DNA of 64,000 nt, from NCBI RefSeq assembly GCF_007474535.1, contig NZ_VKNW01000009.1, positions 124,001 through 188,000 on the forward strand, written 5' to 3'. Source of the stretch: Chryseobacterium echinoideorum. Lineage in GTDB: Bacteria > Bacteroidota > Bacteroidia > Flavobacteriales > Weeksellaceae. Position 1 is the stretch's first letter. Each line of letters opens with the position of its first letter. The translations under genes were made by a program, and so were the position numbers. The notes under the pieces are model-generated. The model was not told the origin of the DNA. It made no database searches and worked only from the letters and a program-made list of their open reading frames with translations. This document shows, piece by piece, positions 18,239-27,589 of this stretch.

Positions 18239-19621
18239 TTAAATCAAGCTATTGATTTTAGCGATCATTTCATCACCTATTTTGTCGGCTTCTTCCTGAG
18301 TTTTGGCTTCGGTATAAATTCTGATGATTGGTTCTGTATTCGATTTTCTGAGATGAACCCAATTGTTTTCAAAATCTATTTTTACACCATCTACCGTAGA
18401 AACCTCTTCATTTTGATATTCTTTTTCAACTTTAGTTAAAAGGTTATCCACATTTATTTCGGGAGTCAGTTCAATTTTCTTTTTCCCCATAAAATAGCTT
18501 GGATATCCTTCTCTTAGCTCGGAAACTGTTTTGTTTTCTTTTGCTAAATGTGTTAGAAATAAAGCAACTCCTACCAAAGAATCTCTTCCGTAATGCAAAT
18601 CAGGATAGATGATTCCGCCATTTCCTTCACCACCGATTACGGCATTTTTTTCTTTCATTAGATTCACCACGTTTACTTCCCCTACCGCACTGGCAAAGTA
18701 TTCCGAGTTATGCGATTGAGCCACATCTCTTAAAGCACGGCTTGAGGAAAGGTTGGAAATTGCGACGCCGTTTTTATTTTTCAGCAAATAATCAGCAACG
18801 GCAACCAAGGTGTATTCTTCACCAAACATTTCTCCTTTTTCATCAATCAAAGCCAATCTGTCAACATCCGGGTCTACTACAACGCCAAAATCAGCATTTT
18901 CTTTTTTCACTAACGCACAAATATCTCCTAAATGCTCCTTTAAAGGCTCAGGATTGTGAGGAAAATGTCCGTTAGGCTCGCAATACAGTTTTATAGTTTC
19001 ACAACCCAGCTTATCTAAAAGCATCGGGATGGCAATTCCTCCGGTAGAATTTACGGCATCCAGAACAATTTTGTATTTTTTGGCTTTGATAGCTTCTGCA
19101 TCTACCATTGGTAAATCTAAAATCTTCTGAATATGAATATCAAAAGCATCTTCTCTGGTTTCATATTTTCCGAGATCGTCTACTTCTGCATAATTGAAAT
19201 CTTCGCTTTCAGCCAAAGCCAAAACTTCAGCACCATTTTCTCCGCTGATGAACTCTCCTTTTTCATTTAAAAGTTTAAGAGCATTCCATTGTTTCGGATT
19301 ATGAGAAGCGGTTAAGATAATTCCGCCATCTGCATTCAGCTCCGGAACCATTACTTCAACAGTTGGGGTTGTGGAGAGACCTAAATCAATCACATTGATT
19401 CCCAATCCCTGTAAAGTTGCGGTAACCAGAGAATTAACCATTGATCCTGAAATTCTTGCATCACGACCGATGATTAGAGTTAAATCTTTTTTGTTTTTAT
19501 TATTCTGAAGCCAGGTTCCGAAAGCGGAAGCAAATTTTACAATATCAAGCGGTGTCAAATTATCACCAACTTTACCACCAATCGTTCCACGGATTCCTGA
19601 AATACTTTTTATTAATGACAT
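18239..19621 (-). CDS. glmM: Phosphoglucosamine mutase
   Basis: A 460-residue alpha-D-phosphohexomutase. The phosphoserine loop ILTASHNPKQWNALK near residue 100, the metal-binding DPDVDRLAL near residue 240, the sugar-binding GEGNGGIIYPDL near 325, and the C-terminal phosphate-binding RKSNTEPIIRIYTEA near 430 are all visible. It converts glucosamine-6-phosphate to glucosamine-1-phosphate for UDP-GlcNAc and so for peptidoglycan. Length and motifs fit the Bacteroidota GlmM branch; phosphomannomutase activity is the main alternative. A CAAAGATA box (minus TATCTTTG) at 19660-19667 is a candidate -7 element. Confidence 0.88.
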   Translation of the reverse strand: MSLIKSISGIRGTIGGKVGDNLTPLDIVKFASAFGTWLQNNKNKKDLTLIIGRDARISGSMVNSLVTATLQGLGINVIDLGLSTTPTVEVMVPELNADGGIILTASHNPKQWNALKLLNEKGEFISGENGAEVLALAESEDFNYAEVDDLGKYETREDAFDIHIQKILDLPMVDAEAIKAKKYKIVLDAVNSTGGIAIPMLLDKLGCETIKLYCEPNGHFPHNPEPLKEHLGDICALVKKENADFGVVVDPDVDRLALIDEKGEMFGEEYTLVAVADYLLKNKNGVAISNLSSSRALRDVAQSHNSEYFASAVGEVNVVNLMKEKNAVIGGEGNGGIIYPDLHYGRDSLVGVALFLTHLAKENKTVSELREGYPSYFMGKKKIELTPEINVDNLLTKVEKEYQNEEVSTVDGVKIDFENNWVHLRKSNTEPIIRIYTEAKTQEEADKIGDEMIAKINSLI

Positions 19622-19794
19622 TATAGTTTATTATTATTTGAATTTGAGTTAATTTTTTGCAAAGATACTCAAATACCTAGAATTTGTAAGTTCGTAACTT
19701 TTTCTTTACCTAAAAGTAATTTTAATTTAAAAATAAGCTGGATTTTAGTTTTTTAGGGTTGGTTGTACAATATACTTAAACAAGTATCTGGGTT

Positions 19795-19947
19795 TTAAGA
19801 ACAACCGCAATCTTTATCACAATTGCTTCTTTTGGAATTGAATTTTTTGGGTGAAAAATTTTCACGGATAATTCTATACAGAGAATAGCATGCGAAAATT
19901 ACAATTAACGCTACAATAATGTATTGAAAGATTAATGAATTATCCAT
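19795..19947 (-). CDS. FeoB-associated Cys-rich membrane peptide
   Basis: A 50-residue reading frame whose ATG directly follows the feoB stop codon (TAA then ATG on the minus strand, no gap). It has one N-terminal membrane span (IIVALIVIFACYSLYRII) and a basic tail ending in SNCDKDCGCS, a Cys cluster typical of FeoB-associated cysteine-rich membrane proteins. I infer it is part of the feoA-feoB operon and may bind or guide Fe(II) at the FeoB exit, as proposed for this family. It is shorter than common gene-calling cutoffs, so it is easily missed. Confidence 0.85.
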   Translation of the reverse strand: MDNSLIFQYIIVALIVIFACYSLYRIIRENFSPKKFNSKRSNCDKDCGCS

Positions 19948-21921
19948 TTACTTTATAAGTTGATATACAATCATCGACACAAAATATGCCAAACCAGTCA
20001 TCATGATTACCTGAAAACCTGTCCACTTCAAACTTTTTGTTTCTCTGTACACTACCGCAATCGTAGAAACACACTGCATCGCAAAAGCATAAAATAAAAG
20101 CACCGAAATTCCTGTTGCAAAACTAAAGACTTTTTCGCCATTAGGTTTTACATCATGTCTCATTTTATCAATTACTTTTCCTTCCGGAGCATTATCATCC
20201 AAGCTGTATAATGTAGACATTGTACCTACAAAAACTTCCCGTGCCACAAAACTTGTGAGAATTCCCACTCCCATTTTCCAGTCATAGCCGAGAGGTTCTA
20301 TGGCAGGTTCTAATATTTTCCCCATTCTTGCCAAATAAGAATGATCTAGTGATACATCAGCTGCGACAAATTGTCCGGGCTTTTCTTTAGGACCAAAATA
20401 GCTCAGAAACCAAATGATAATGCTTACAATAAAAATTATTTTTCCGGCTCCGGTAATAAATTCCCATACTTTGCCTAAAACCAATTTGAAATCATATCCG
20501 AATAATGGCTTTTTGTAAGTTGGAAGATCCATTACCAAATATGTTTTCTTGTCTTCCTTAATGAAGTTTTTAAGTAAAAAAGCAGAAAACAAAGCAACAA
20601 AAAATCCTAGCAGATACATTCCCAAAAGCACCAAAGCTTTGTAATTTATTCCGAAAACGGTTTTGTCTGAAATGATCAATCCGATGATAATGCTGTAAAC
20701 CGGAAGTCTTGCAGAGCAGGTCATAAAAGGTGTCACCAAAATGGTCAATAATCTTTCCTTTAAGTTCTCGATATTTCTTGTTGAGATTACAGCGGGAATC
20801 GCACATGCGGTTCCGGAAACCAAAGGCACAATACTTTTTCCGTTTAATCCGAATGGACGCAGGATTCTATCCATCAGGAAAACGACTCTTGCCATATATC
20901 CCGAATCTTCCAGAAGATAAAGAAAATACAGCAAAATCCCGATTTGAGGAGCGAAAATGATAATTCCGCCTAATCCGGGAATAATTCCCTTAGAAACCAG
21001 TGAATTGACAGGGCCTTCGGGAAGATGAGTTGCTGAAGTTTCTGAAAGCCAGGCAAAAAGTGCGTCAATCCAATTCATAGGATATTCTGCAATAAAGAAA
21101 ACACTCTGAAAGATAATTAAAAGTACCAGTAAAAAGAAAAAATATCCTAAAACAGGATGTACCAGAATTTTATCCAGCTTTTCGGTAAGAAGTTCTTTAA
21201 ACTGAGCCTTTTTAGAAATAACTTCAGAAAGGATCTCGTCTATATTCTGATAACGTCTCACTGTTTCCTGTACCTGTAGTCTTTTAGGGTTTAGTTTTTT
21301 ATCCTGCTCGCCACTTTTTGCTAAAGTTATTTTGAGCCAGTCCTGGTAAGTATTTTCTGACATCTTATCCTGATGTTCTACAGGAATGCTGAAAACAGGA
21401 TTTTCAGTTTTGGTAAAATCATTATTAAAAACAGCTTGTTTTATGGCTTCGATGCCTAACTGTTCTTTTGCATTGGTTTTAATGATTTTTATATTGAGTT
21501 TTTCAGATAATTTATCTGCATCAATATAAATTCCTCTTCTTTCCGCCTGATCTATCTGATTGAGAACTAAAACCATTGGGATTCCCAAATCCTGTATCTG
21601 CTGGAAAAGCAAAAGACCTCTCTTAATGCTTAAAGCTTCGAGGATATAGATGATACCGGAATATTTATTCTGATTGTCAATTAAATATTTAGAAAAAATA
21701 GCCTCATCTTCTGAACTTGGGTATATGCTGTAAGATCCGGGCAGATCTATTATTTCAACCTCTTCATTTTGGTATGAATATCTTCCGGAATGACTGGAAA
21801 CAGTAACGCCTGCATAATTTCCGGTTTTTTGTTTTTTATTGGAAAGAGCATTAAAAAGAGTAGACTTTCCGACGTTTGGATTTCCTACTAATAGAATTTG
21901 TTTTTGATTATTTTCCCGCAT
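19948..21921 (-). CDS. feoB: Ferrous iron transporter FeoB
   Basis: A 657-residue Fe(II) transporter with an N-terminal G-protein domain and a polytopic C-terminal part. The G1 motif GNPNVGKST is at residues 13-21, G3 DLPGSYSI near 58, and G4 NQID near 120. Membrane spans begin near residue 260. Conserved transmembrane motifs include VPLVSGTACAIPAVISTRNI near 370 and TCSARLPVYSIIIG near 407. The gene overlaps feoA by 14 nt and is followed without gap by a Cys-rich peptide gene. No truncation is seen. Confidence 0.96.
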   Translation of the reverse strand: MRENNQKQILLVGNPNVGKSTLFNALSNKKQKTGNYAGVTVSSHSGRYSYQNEEVEIIDLPGSYSIYPSSEDEAIFSKYLIDNQNKYSGIIYILEALSIKRGLLLFQQIQDLGIPMVLVLNQIDQAERRGIYIDADKLSEKLNIKIIKTNAKEQLGIEAIKQAVFNNDFTKTENPVFSIPVEHQDKMSENTYQDWLKITLAKSGEQDKKLNPKRLQVQETVRRYQNIDEILSEVISKKAQFKELLTEKLDKILVHPVLGYFFFLLVLLIIFQSVFFIAEYPMNWIDALFAWLSETSATHLPEGPVNSLVSKGIIPGLGGIIIFAPQIGILLYFLYLLEDSGYMARVVFLMDRILRPFGLNGKSIVPLVSGTACAIPAVISTRNIENLKERLLTILVTPFMTCSARLPVYSIIIGLIISDKTVFGINYKALVLLGMYLLGFFVALFSAFLLKNFIKEDKKTYLVMDLPTYKKPLFGYDFKLVLGKVWEFITGAGKIIFIVSIIIWFLSYFGPKEKPGQFVAADVSLDHSYLARMGKILEPAIEPLGYDWKMGVGILTSFVAREVFVGTMSTLYSLDDNAPEGKVIDKMRHDVKPNGEKVFSFATGISVLLFYAFAMQCVSTIAVVYRETKSLKWTGFQVIMMTGLAYFVSMIVYQLIK

Positions 21922-22195
21922 CTGTCAATTCTTCTACAGTGATAAAATCTGCTTCTTCACGGCGAAGAGCAATCCTACTTTTTTCTTCCCCAAACTCCAC
22001 ATAAAGAGGTCCGCCGAAAGGAGCCTGATAAAGAATTCTGAAAGTAGTATGAGGAAGTAGCCCCATTTCTATAATCTTCACAGGCATATCCATTCCGTCG
22101 TTATCATAACCGGTAATTTTCCCCAATTTGTTTTTGGGAAAGCTGCTAAGATTGTGTAATGAAATATCCTGCAAAGCCAAAAATTTTGACTGCAA
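21908..22195 (-). CDS. feoA: Ferrous iron transport protein FeoA
   Basis: A small SH3-like cytosolic partner of FeoB. Diagnostic segments are GKITGYDNDGMDMPVKIIEMGLLPHT and the final RIALRREEADFITVEEL. No ATG precedes the conserved region, so the start must be a TTG: the first is at 22195, but it lies inside the TATATTTG box (22193-22200) that looks like the -7 promoter element, so one of the later TTG codons at 22180 or 22174 is more likely. It overlaps feoB by 14 nt. Confidence 0.88.
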   Translation of the reverse strand: MQSKFLALQDISLHNLSSFPKNKLGKITGYDNDGMDMPVKIIEMGLLPHTTFRILYQAPFGGPLYVEFGEEKSRIALRREEADFITVEELTDAGK

Positions 22196-22200
22196 ATATA
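22193..22200 (-). promoter_or_regulatory. Candidate -7 element of feoAB
   Basis: The minus strand reads TATATTTG here, matching TANNTTTG. The site 19 nt further upstream reads TTT instead of TTG. No Fur-like palindrome was recognised. Confidence 0.5.
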
Positions 22201-22242
22201 CGCTATTTAAATTTAATCTAAATAATGAAATTCATAAATAAA

Positions 22243-22265
22243 CCCAAATACGAGAAGTATTTGGG
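22243..22265 (-). terminator. Hairpin between feoA and the GLPGLI gene
   Basis: CCCAAATAC and GTATTTGGG form a perfect 9-bp stem around GAGAA. It lies 33 nt beyond the 22298 end of the GLPGLI gene on the minus strand; the T-run there is short, so it is a moderate terminator. Confidence 0.65.
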
Positions 22266-22297
22266 CTTATCTAAATATAGTTTAGTTAAAATGAATG

Positions 22298-23227
22298 TTA
22301 TTTTTTACTTTTATCCGGACCTAAGTTCTCAACTTCTCCTACAGAAACTTTTCCATAAGCGGGCTCAATAGGATTATCATTGGAATTATAAAAATCTTTG
22401 TAATCTTTTTCTTGTTTCTTCATCATATCTCCGATAGTTCCGTCCATCCCCGGAATTGTTTTAGAAAGCATTTCCTGAGTCATCATTGGTCTTACCGTTG
22501 CAAAGGGATCTTTTTTAAATTCAGCAAATTTCTTTTCAAACTTATCTCTCGGCAATTCATTTACTTTCCCCCCTTTCGCCTGCATTAGATTTTCGATGTA
22601 AGAATATTCAGTATAATCATTTACTTTTTTGTTCCCTTGTAAAACCCATGAGTAATTTTTTCCGTCATCTTCGATTTTTACAATAAGACCAGGAAGTCCT
22701 GAGAATTTGTAAGGACCATCCTGAAAAGGAATATCCGAGCTGAACCAGGCTGTCCATTTTCTTCCTCCAAATTCTGTAGTCGCTTTTTGAGTGTTATACT
22801 CACCAATTTTCTGTTTTTCATTTAAAATTTTCCATTTAAATTTAGGCTCTTCATTATAACCAATGTTCGCCGGAGTAAACCCACTTGCAATTTTTTCAAC
22901 GAACTGGACTTTCATACTCGGGTAAGTTTTATAAACCCTTGCAGAAATTTTTGGCTGTTTCAAAGATTTAGAGAGATCTTTCATAATTCCTGCTTTTTGC
23001 ATTGCTTCAATCTCAACTTTCATGATTGAGTCTTGGGCAATGATTGTGTAATCCTGATAAATAGACCTGTTTTTGTCTGTAATATCTAAAATGGTGATTA
23101 CTTTATCTATTTTGGTAGAATCTTGTTTAGGTTTAAAGGTCAATTCATAAAAAAACCTGTTTGCAGTTTCCTGTGCGTTTGAGATGGCAAAAACAGCAAT
23201 AAATAAGAATGATAGTATGTTTTTCAT
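22298..23227 (-). CDS. GLPGLI family secreted protein
   Basis: A 309-residue exported protein with a signal peptide (MKNILSFLFIAVFAISNA then QE). The family signature YKFSGLPGLIVKIEDDGKN lies near residue 175, preceded by the usual KATTEFGGRKWTAWFSSDIPFQDGPY block. GLPGLI proteins are common in Bacteroidota; their function is unknown. The C-terminus is extended by about 60 residues rich in Met/Lys/Asp. It lies downstream of the TonB-type barrel gene on the same strand, but a terminator separates them, so it is probably transcribed on its own. Confidence 0.88.
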   Translation of the reverse strand: MKNILSFLFIAVFAISNAQETANRFFYELTFKPKQDSTKIDKVITILDITDKNRSIYQDYTIIAQDSIMKVEIEAMQKAGIMKDLSKSLKQPKISARVYKTYPSMKVQFVEKIASGFTPANIGYNEEPKFKWKILNEKQKIGEYNTQKATTEFGGRKWTAWFSSDIPFQDGPYKFSGLPGLIVKIEDDGKNYSWVLQGNKKVNDYTEYSYIENLMQAKGGKVNELPRDKFEKKFAEFKKDPFATVRPMMTQEMLSKTIPGMDGTIGDMMKKQEKDYKDFYNSNDNPIEPAYGKVSVGEVENLGPDKSKK

Positions 23228-23387
23228 AAAAGGTATTTATTTAAGAATATAAGGAATTACAGTTATTCATTTGTGCTTATTAAAATCATTCAATTTATGT
23301 AGATTTTAATATTTCAATTTTTAATAATTAGTTGGGATTATATAAAAAATGTTACATTTTTTTTGAATTATTTTTTGAATGAATATT

Positions 23388-23416
23388 AAAAAAGCCAATC
23401 CTGAAGATTGGCTTTC
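23388..23416 (-). terminator. Terminator of the TonB-type barrel gene
   Basis: AAAGCCAATC and GATTGGCTTT pair around a 4-nt loop 5 nt past the stop on the minus strand, followed on that strand by a T-run. Confidence 0.8.
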
Positions 23417-23420
23417 TGTT

Positions 23421-26159
23421 TTATTTGAAGTTAAATTTAACGGTAAACATTACCTGACTTGGGCGTATTTGCACCCTCGTATATCTTACTGCGTTTTGTG
23501 AGGCTAAAATATCATAGGTTTCAAAAACTTTTCTGTTGGCAATATTCATCCATTTTAATTCGAAATCTATTTTTTTGCTTGCCCATGAAAACTGATAGGA
23601 TAGATCGTAAAAAGCATTATCAAATTTTCTTTCACCATCACTAGAATTTACCTGATCCCATGTAAAGCCTATTGTGTGGTTTTCTAAAGGATATAGAAAG
23701 GCAGCAAGGTTATGATTGAAGCCTTTGTTTGTTGCAAGTCTCCCATTAGGAAGACCAATGTTTTCTTGTTTGTTGGAAGTGAAATTGACGTTGTAATCCA
23801 CGCTCAACCAACTAAAATAAGTGTTGTTAAATTTTAGACCATAAGATTGGTTTGTATTTTGACTCTCAAATTGTACATTATCCAAGAATGCGTCTGAAAC
23901 AGTGTAAGAATTTCGGTAATTGACTGACATATTGGTTTTATATTTAGGAAAATATTTTCCTACTTCTCCACTAAAACTATTTGTTGCAGACTTATTATCC
24001 TGATTTTTATACTGTATTAATGTAAAACCGGTACTTCTATCTAAGATAGGGGATGACAAAAGATTTCTTTTGGTATCGCTTATTCTATAATTTACATTAA
24101 AGAATAAATTATTTAAAGGATTTCTATATTCTATTCTTGATCCTACGCTTTTAGTGTTAACTTCAGGAATAGGATTATTTGCATCCATCACATTAAATCC
24201 TGCAGGACTTGTTAGTAAATATCCTGCATATGCAGTCTGAATATCACCAAAGTTGTAATTGATATTTCCATTTAAACTTGCTTTCCAGAAAGAGGCAAAA
24301 CTATACTGGACAAAAGTATTAGGAGTAAAAGTAGTTTTTTCTAAAGATTTTGAAACGCCCCTCATATCATCTTCTGCCTGAATACTGTTAAAATTTACGG
24401 GTACATTAGCAAATAGACTCCATGCGTCATTTTTATAATTTATCCCAAGAGATGCAGAGGGCGCAAGCTCAGTAAATTTCAAATTATTTTCGTAAGCAGG
24501 ACTACTGAAATCAGGTTGGTTAAGAACTGTTACACCATCAAAATTTGTAAGTAATTTATTTGAGGAGTAATCTACTCCAATTTGTGGTGTAAATGTCCAG
24601 CCTTTTGCTGTAAAACTAACGTTTGCTGAATGTGAGGTCACTAAAGTCTTAATGTTAAAATTCTGAACAGCTCTTGTGTCTGGAGCAAAATTGATGATTC
24701 CAAATTCGTCCGGATCATTTTCATCTGCTTTAGGAAGTAAGTATGGGAATTGTAAATAATTTGCCGGTGTAATTGATAATGTTTGATTATCATTTTGATA
24801 ACTTACATAAGATTTAAAGTTTACCATTTTTTCTTTCCACGGAATAATTGAACTCAATGAATTTTGGAAAGATGATGTAGGGGACTCTAGTGACTGATCT
24901 CCAATTCTGCCAACTCTTTTTGCAAAAGCTCTGTCAGCATTCCAAAACTGCGAGAATGTTGTTACATTTTTGAAAAATCCTTTTTTTGCATTTTTTGTAA
25001 AAATAAGTTCGCCTTTTAATTTATCAGTATAGAAATTATTTCTAGTAGATGTTGTGATGGTTGAACCAGGTTGATTAGCTGTTCCAGCAAAAATAGTTTC
25101 AACATTATCTTCCCTTTCCACCGCATTATTAGTGTAATTAGCACTGGTTTTCAGTTCCCATTCCTGCTTTTTGTCAATATTGGTGAGGTAATTGGCAGAC
25201 AAATAATGAACATTATTGAATAAATATCTTCTTACCGGAAGATTAGGAACACTTGCATTTTCTACACTTAGCCAATTATTCTGTCCTATGTTGCTTCTTC
25301 TTCCTTCCCATGAGCTTCCAAAACCAATAATGTTTCCTTCATTTTCTACCTGTTCTCCCATATTGTTGGTCTTGTAATTGAGAACCCACTGCTGTTTTTT
25401 ACTGAAAAACATGGGGGTGAGTTTCACATTCCATAACCAGGGATCACCAAAACCGCTTCCAACCTCGCCTCTTCCTGTCATCGTAACCGATTTTTTAAGC
25501 TTAATATTAAGGGCTGCTGCATCGGAAGGAATTTTTCCCTGCAGCATTTTTACAGGCTGATGGTTTTCCAAAACTTCAACTTTTGCTACTGCATCTTTTG
25601 GAAGCGAATTATTAATTGTTCCGTAACCTCCTTCCATTAAATCTTTTCCTTCCACGTAAAATTTATTGATGGGATTCCCTTGATAAAGAACCGTACCGTC
25701 GGTTTTCACTTCAATTCCCGGAATTTTTTTCATTACATCAGCAAGTGTCCGGTCATTTTTACTGTCGAATGCTTTAAGATCGTAAGAGATCGTATCTCCG
25801 CGAGCGGTAATCATTTTAGTTTTCAGCTGTACTTCTTTGATCTCTGTAGCTTCCGGCTGAAGCTTAAAGCTAAGATTCTGGCTGGTGTTGCTGATTTGTT
25901 TGGTAAGAGATTTTTGGTTAAAAGCTTTTACCTTAAGATCTACATTGGGTTCTGATGAAGTAAATGTTACCTTATATTCACCTTTAGAATTGGTAATTCC
26001 GTAGGCCAAAATGGCATCTTTTCCGGGTTCTTCAATCGTTACACTTGCGCTTGGAATGGCTATGCCATCTTCATCGGTAATTTTTCCTGTAACAGTCTTC
26101 TGTGCAAACGTGATGACAGAGAAAAAAAACATCAGGAAAAGGGAGATTTTTATTTTCAT
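23421..26159 (-). CDS. TonB-dependent-receptor-like outer-membrane beta-barrel protein
   Basis: A 912-residue outer-membrane protein. A signal peptide (to about residue 19) is followed by a carboxypeptidase-regulatory-like domain (KTVTGKITDEDGIAIPSASV, residues 21-95), then a plug-like region (TLADVMKKIPGIEVKTDGTV near 137), and a long stretch of alternating polar/aromatic beta strands ending in VMFTVKFNFK, a typical final barrel strand. The N-terminal TonB box is not obvious. Flanked on both sides by GLPGLI genes, an arrangement often seen in Flavobacteriia. The substrate is unknown. Confidence 0.85.
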   Translation of the reverse strand: MKIKISLFLMFFFSVITFAQKTVTGKITDEDGIAIPSASVTIEEPGKDAILAYGITNSKGEYKVTFTSSEPNVDLKVKAFNQKSLTKQISNTSQNLSFKLQPEATEIKEVQLKTKMITARGDTISYDLKAFDSKNDRTLADVMKKIPGIEVKTDGTVLYQGNPINKFYVEGKDLMEGGYGTINNSLPKDAVAKVEVLENHQPVKMLQGKIPSDAAALNIKLKKSVTMTGRGEVGSGFGDPWLWNVKLTPMFFSKKQQWVLNYKTNNMGEQVENEGNIIGFGSSWEGRRSNIGQNNWLSVENASVPNLPVRRYLFNNVHYLSANYLTNIDKKQEWELKTSANYTNNAVEREDNVETIFAGTANQPGSTITTSTRNNFYTDKLKGELIFTKNAKKGFFKNVTTFSQFWNADRAFAKRVGRIGDQSLESPTSSFQNSLSSIIPWKEKMVNFKSYVSYQNDNQTLSITPANYLQFPYLLPKADENDPDEFGIINFAPDTRAVQNFNIKTLVTSHSANVSFTAKGWTFTPQIGVDYSSNKLLTNFDGVTVLNQPDFSSPAYENNLKFTELAPSASLGINYKNDAWSLFANVPVNFNSIQAEDDMRGVSKSLEKTTFTPNTFVQYSFASFWKASLNGNINYNFGDIQTAYAGYLLTSPAGFNVMDANNPIPEVNTKSVGSRIEYRNPLNNLFFNVNYRISDTKRNLLSSPILDRSTGFTLIQYKNQDNKSATNSFSGEVGKYFPKYKTNMSVNYRNSYTVSDAFLDNVQFESQNTNQSYGLKFNNTYFSWLSVDYNVNFTSNKQENIGLPNGRLATNKGFNHNLAAFLYPLENHTIGFTWDQVNSSDGERKFDNAFYDLSYQFSWASKKIDFELKWMNIANRKVFETYDILASQNAVRYTRVQIRPSQVMFTVKFNFK

Positions 26160-26499
26160 ATGTAGATTTTATTCTTTTATAGTTTAGCTTCCGTTCTTGG
26201 CTTTTTCAATTCTTTGCAGGATCACATTTTTGTGATTTTTAAAAAGTTTCAGATCTTTAGCTTCGATTAATTAGTGAGAAGTATTCATTTTTTGTTACAC
26301 TTATTCGAGAGATTATTTCTAAATTTTCACCAAAACAAAAAAATATCACTACAAATATAGTGATAAATTATTTGTCCCGGATTGTTGTTTTAATTTGAAT
26401 TTTTTTCACAAAAAACTAATTCTTTGAAAGATCAGTTAATAACAAAAACTCGCTTTAATATATTCTGAAAAATTAAGTCGATGATTGTTTAAACATTTA
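26160..26499. other. Intergenic stretch upstream of the barrel gene
   Basis: No gene seen. CAAATATA at 26352-26359 (minus TATATTTG) is a -7-like box set in a small palindrome (TCACTA/TAGTGA); if used it gives a leader of about 185 nt. ATCACATTTTTGTGAT near 26221-26236 is a perfect small hairpin inside that leader. Confidence 0.4.
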
Positions 26500-27258
26500 T
26501 TATTCAAGAGGCTTTAGTTCTAAAGGATTGTTATACATTTTCTTCAGTTTTTCTAATGCTTTTTCCAGATTTCTTTTATCTTCTCCTTCGATACCGTCAA
26601 AAGCAGCCATTGTAAAATCCATATTGTATTTTGCTTTCAAATACTTTTCTTTTGGAAAGTTTTTGTATTCGCCCAGATTAAAAGCAAAAGTTTTGGTGTG
26701 TTTTTCAATTTTTGAAGCGGTAAAATGATAATCATCTCTCGTGTCATACAATTCCAGAATAAGTCCCGGAAGACCAGTAAATTTGTATGGTCCCAAAGAC
26801 TGCGGGTAATCTCGTGAGAAATAGGCAATCCACCTTCTGCCGTATTTGTTGGTTGCTGCCATTTGGCATTTAATTCCGTTGATCATTTTCGTTTCAGAAT
26901 ACAGCATCCATTTGAGGTCGATTTTTTCCTGATACCTGAGCTTGGCTTCAACTGCAGTCACATAGATGTTGGTAACACCGTCTTTTCTGATCAGTCTTTC
27001 TTCAAAATAATCACTTATCGCCTGCGTATCTATCCCCGAAGGGATGTATTGTTTTGTGTCATTCAAATAATTCTGACCTGCCGCAAAATAATAATCTTTA
27101 GAATTGCCGATCAGTATGAATTTTTGGTAGTGACTATATTTTTCTCCCAATTGCAGTTTGGAGTCGTAAGTAACTTTTATGGTTGGCTCAATTGTTATTT
27201 TCTGAGAAAAAACATGGATAACCGTAAACACCATGAATACTAAAAGTGTTTTTTTCAT
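26500..27258 (-). CDS. GLPGLI family secreted protein
   Basis: A 252-residue exported protein with a signal peptide (MKKTLLVFMVFTVIHVFS then QK) and the family signature YKFTGLPGLILELYDTRDD near residue 160, preceded by NKYGRRWIAYFSRDYPQSLGP. It is shorter at the C-terminus than the second GLPGLI protein of the window. It is encoded upstream of the TonB-type barrel gene on the same strand, 340 nt away, so a shared role is possible but separate transcription cannot be excluded. Function of the family is unknown. Confidence 0.88.
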   Translation of the reverse strand: MKKTLLVFMVFTVIHVFSQKITIEPTIKVTYDSKLQLGEKYSHYQKFILIGNSKDYYFAAGQNYLNDTKQYIPSGIDTQAISDYFEERLIRKDGVTNIYVTAVEAKLRYQEKIDLKWMLYSETKMINGIKCQMAATNKYGRRWIAYFSRDYPQSLGPYKFTGLPGLILELYDTRDDYHFTASKIEKHTKTFAFNLGEYKNFPKEKYLKAKYNMDFTMAAFDGIEGEDKRNLEKALEKLKKMYNNPLELKPLE

Positions 27259-27343
27259 ATAGGAATATTTTATTTTTTCTGATGATGTCTTTCGCTTTTT
27301 TATTGTTATTTGATCAAAGCTTTTTTATTGTTTTTTTATAAAA

Positions 27344-27361
27344 GGCGGAGTTTCCTCCGCC
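27344..27361 (-). terminator. Terminator of the small secreted peptide gene
   Basis: A perfect GC-rich stem, GGCGGAG/CTCCGCC with a TTTC loop, 12 nt past the stop on the minus strand, followed there by a T-rich tract (27331-27343). It separates the peptide gene from the GLPGLI gene. Confidence 0.88.
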
Positions 27362-27373
27362 ACATTAGTAATT

Positions 27374-27589
27374 TTAAGCGTTCACATTAGTGCTAAGGAT
27401 TACTTTTACCTTTGTACCACATTCCGATTCATTCATTTTTTCAATAGCTGCAGCTATTTGAGCTGTTGTGTAATGATCTGCGAATGATGTAGTGTGAGCT
27501 ACGCCGCAGGTAGATGTCCAAGTTGCCACCTTCCTTGCAAATCCGAGTACTGATATGCCTAAGAAGGCACAGAAAAATATTTTTTTCAT
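27374..27589 (-). CDS. Small secreted Cys-containing peptide, unknown function
   Basis: A 71-residue product starting at ATG 27589: signal peptide MKKIFFCAFLGISVLGFA, then a mature peptide of about 53 residues with two cysteines (TSTCGVAH and SECGTKV) that could form one disulfide. The longer frame reaching 27802 is rejected because its upstream part has no leader and a normal signal peptide begins only here. A GC-rich terminator follows directly, so it is a monocistronic unit with strong transcription end. No family recognised; it may be a secreted small protein tied to the adjacent GLPGLI/TonB genes. Confidence 0.65.
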   Translation of the reverse strand: MKKIFFCAFLGISVLGFARKVATWTSTCGVAHTTSFADHYTTAQIAAAIEKMNESECGTKVKVILSTNVNA

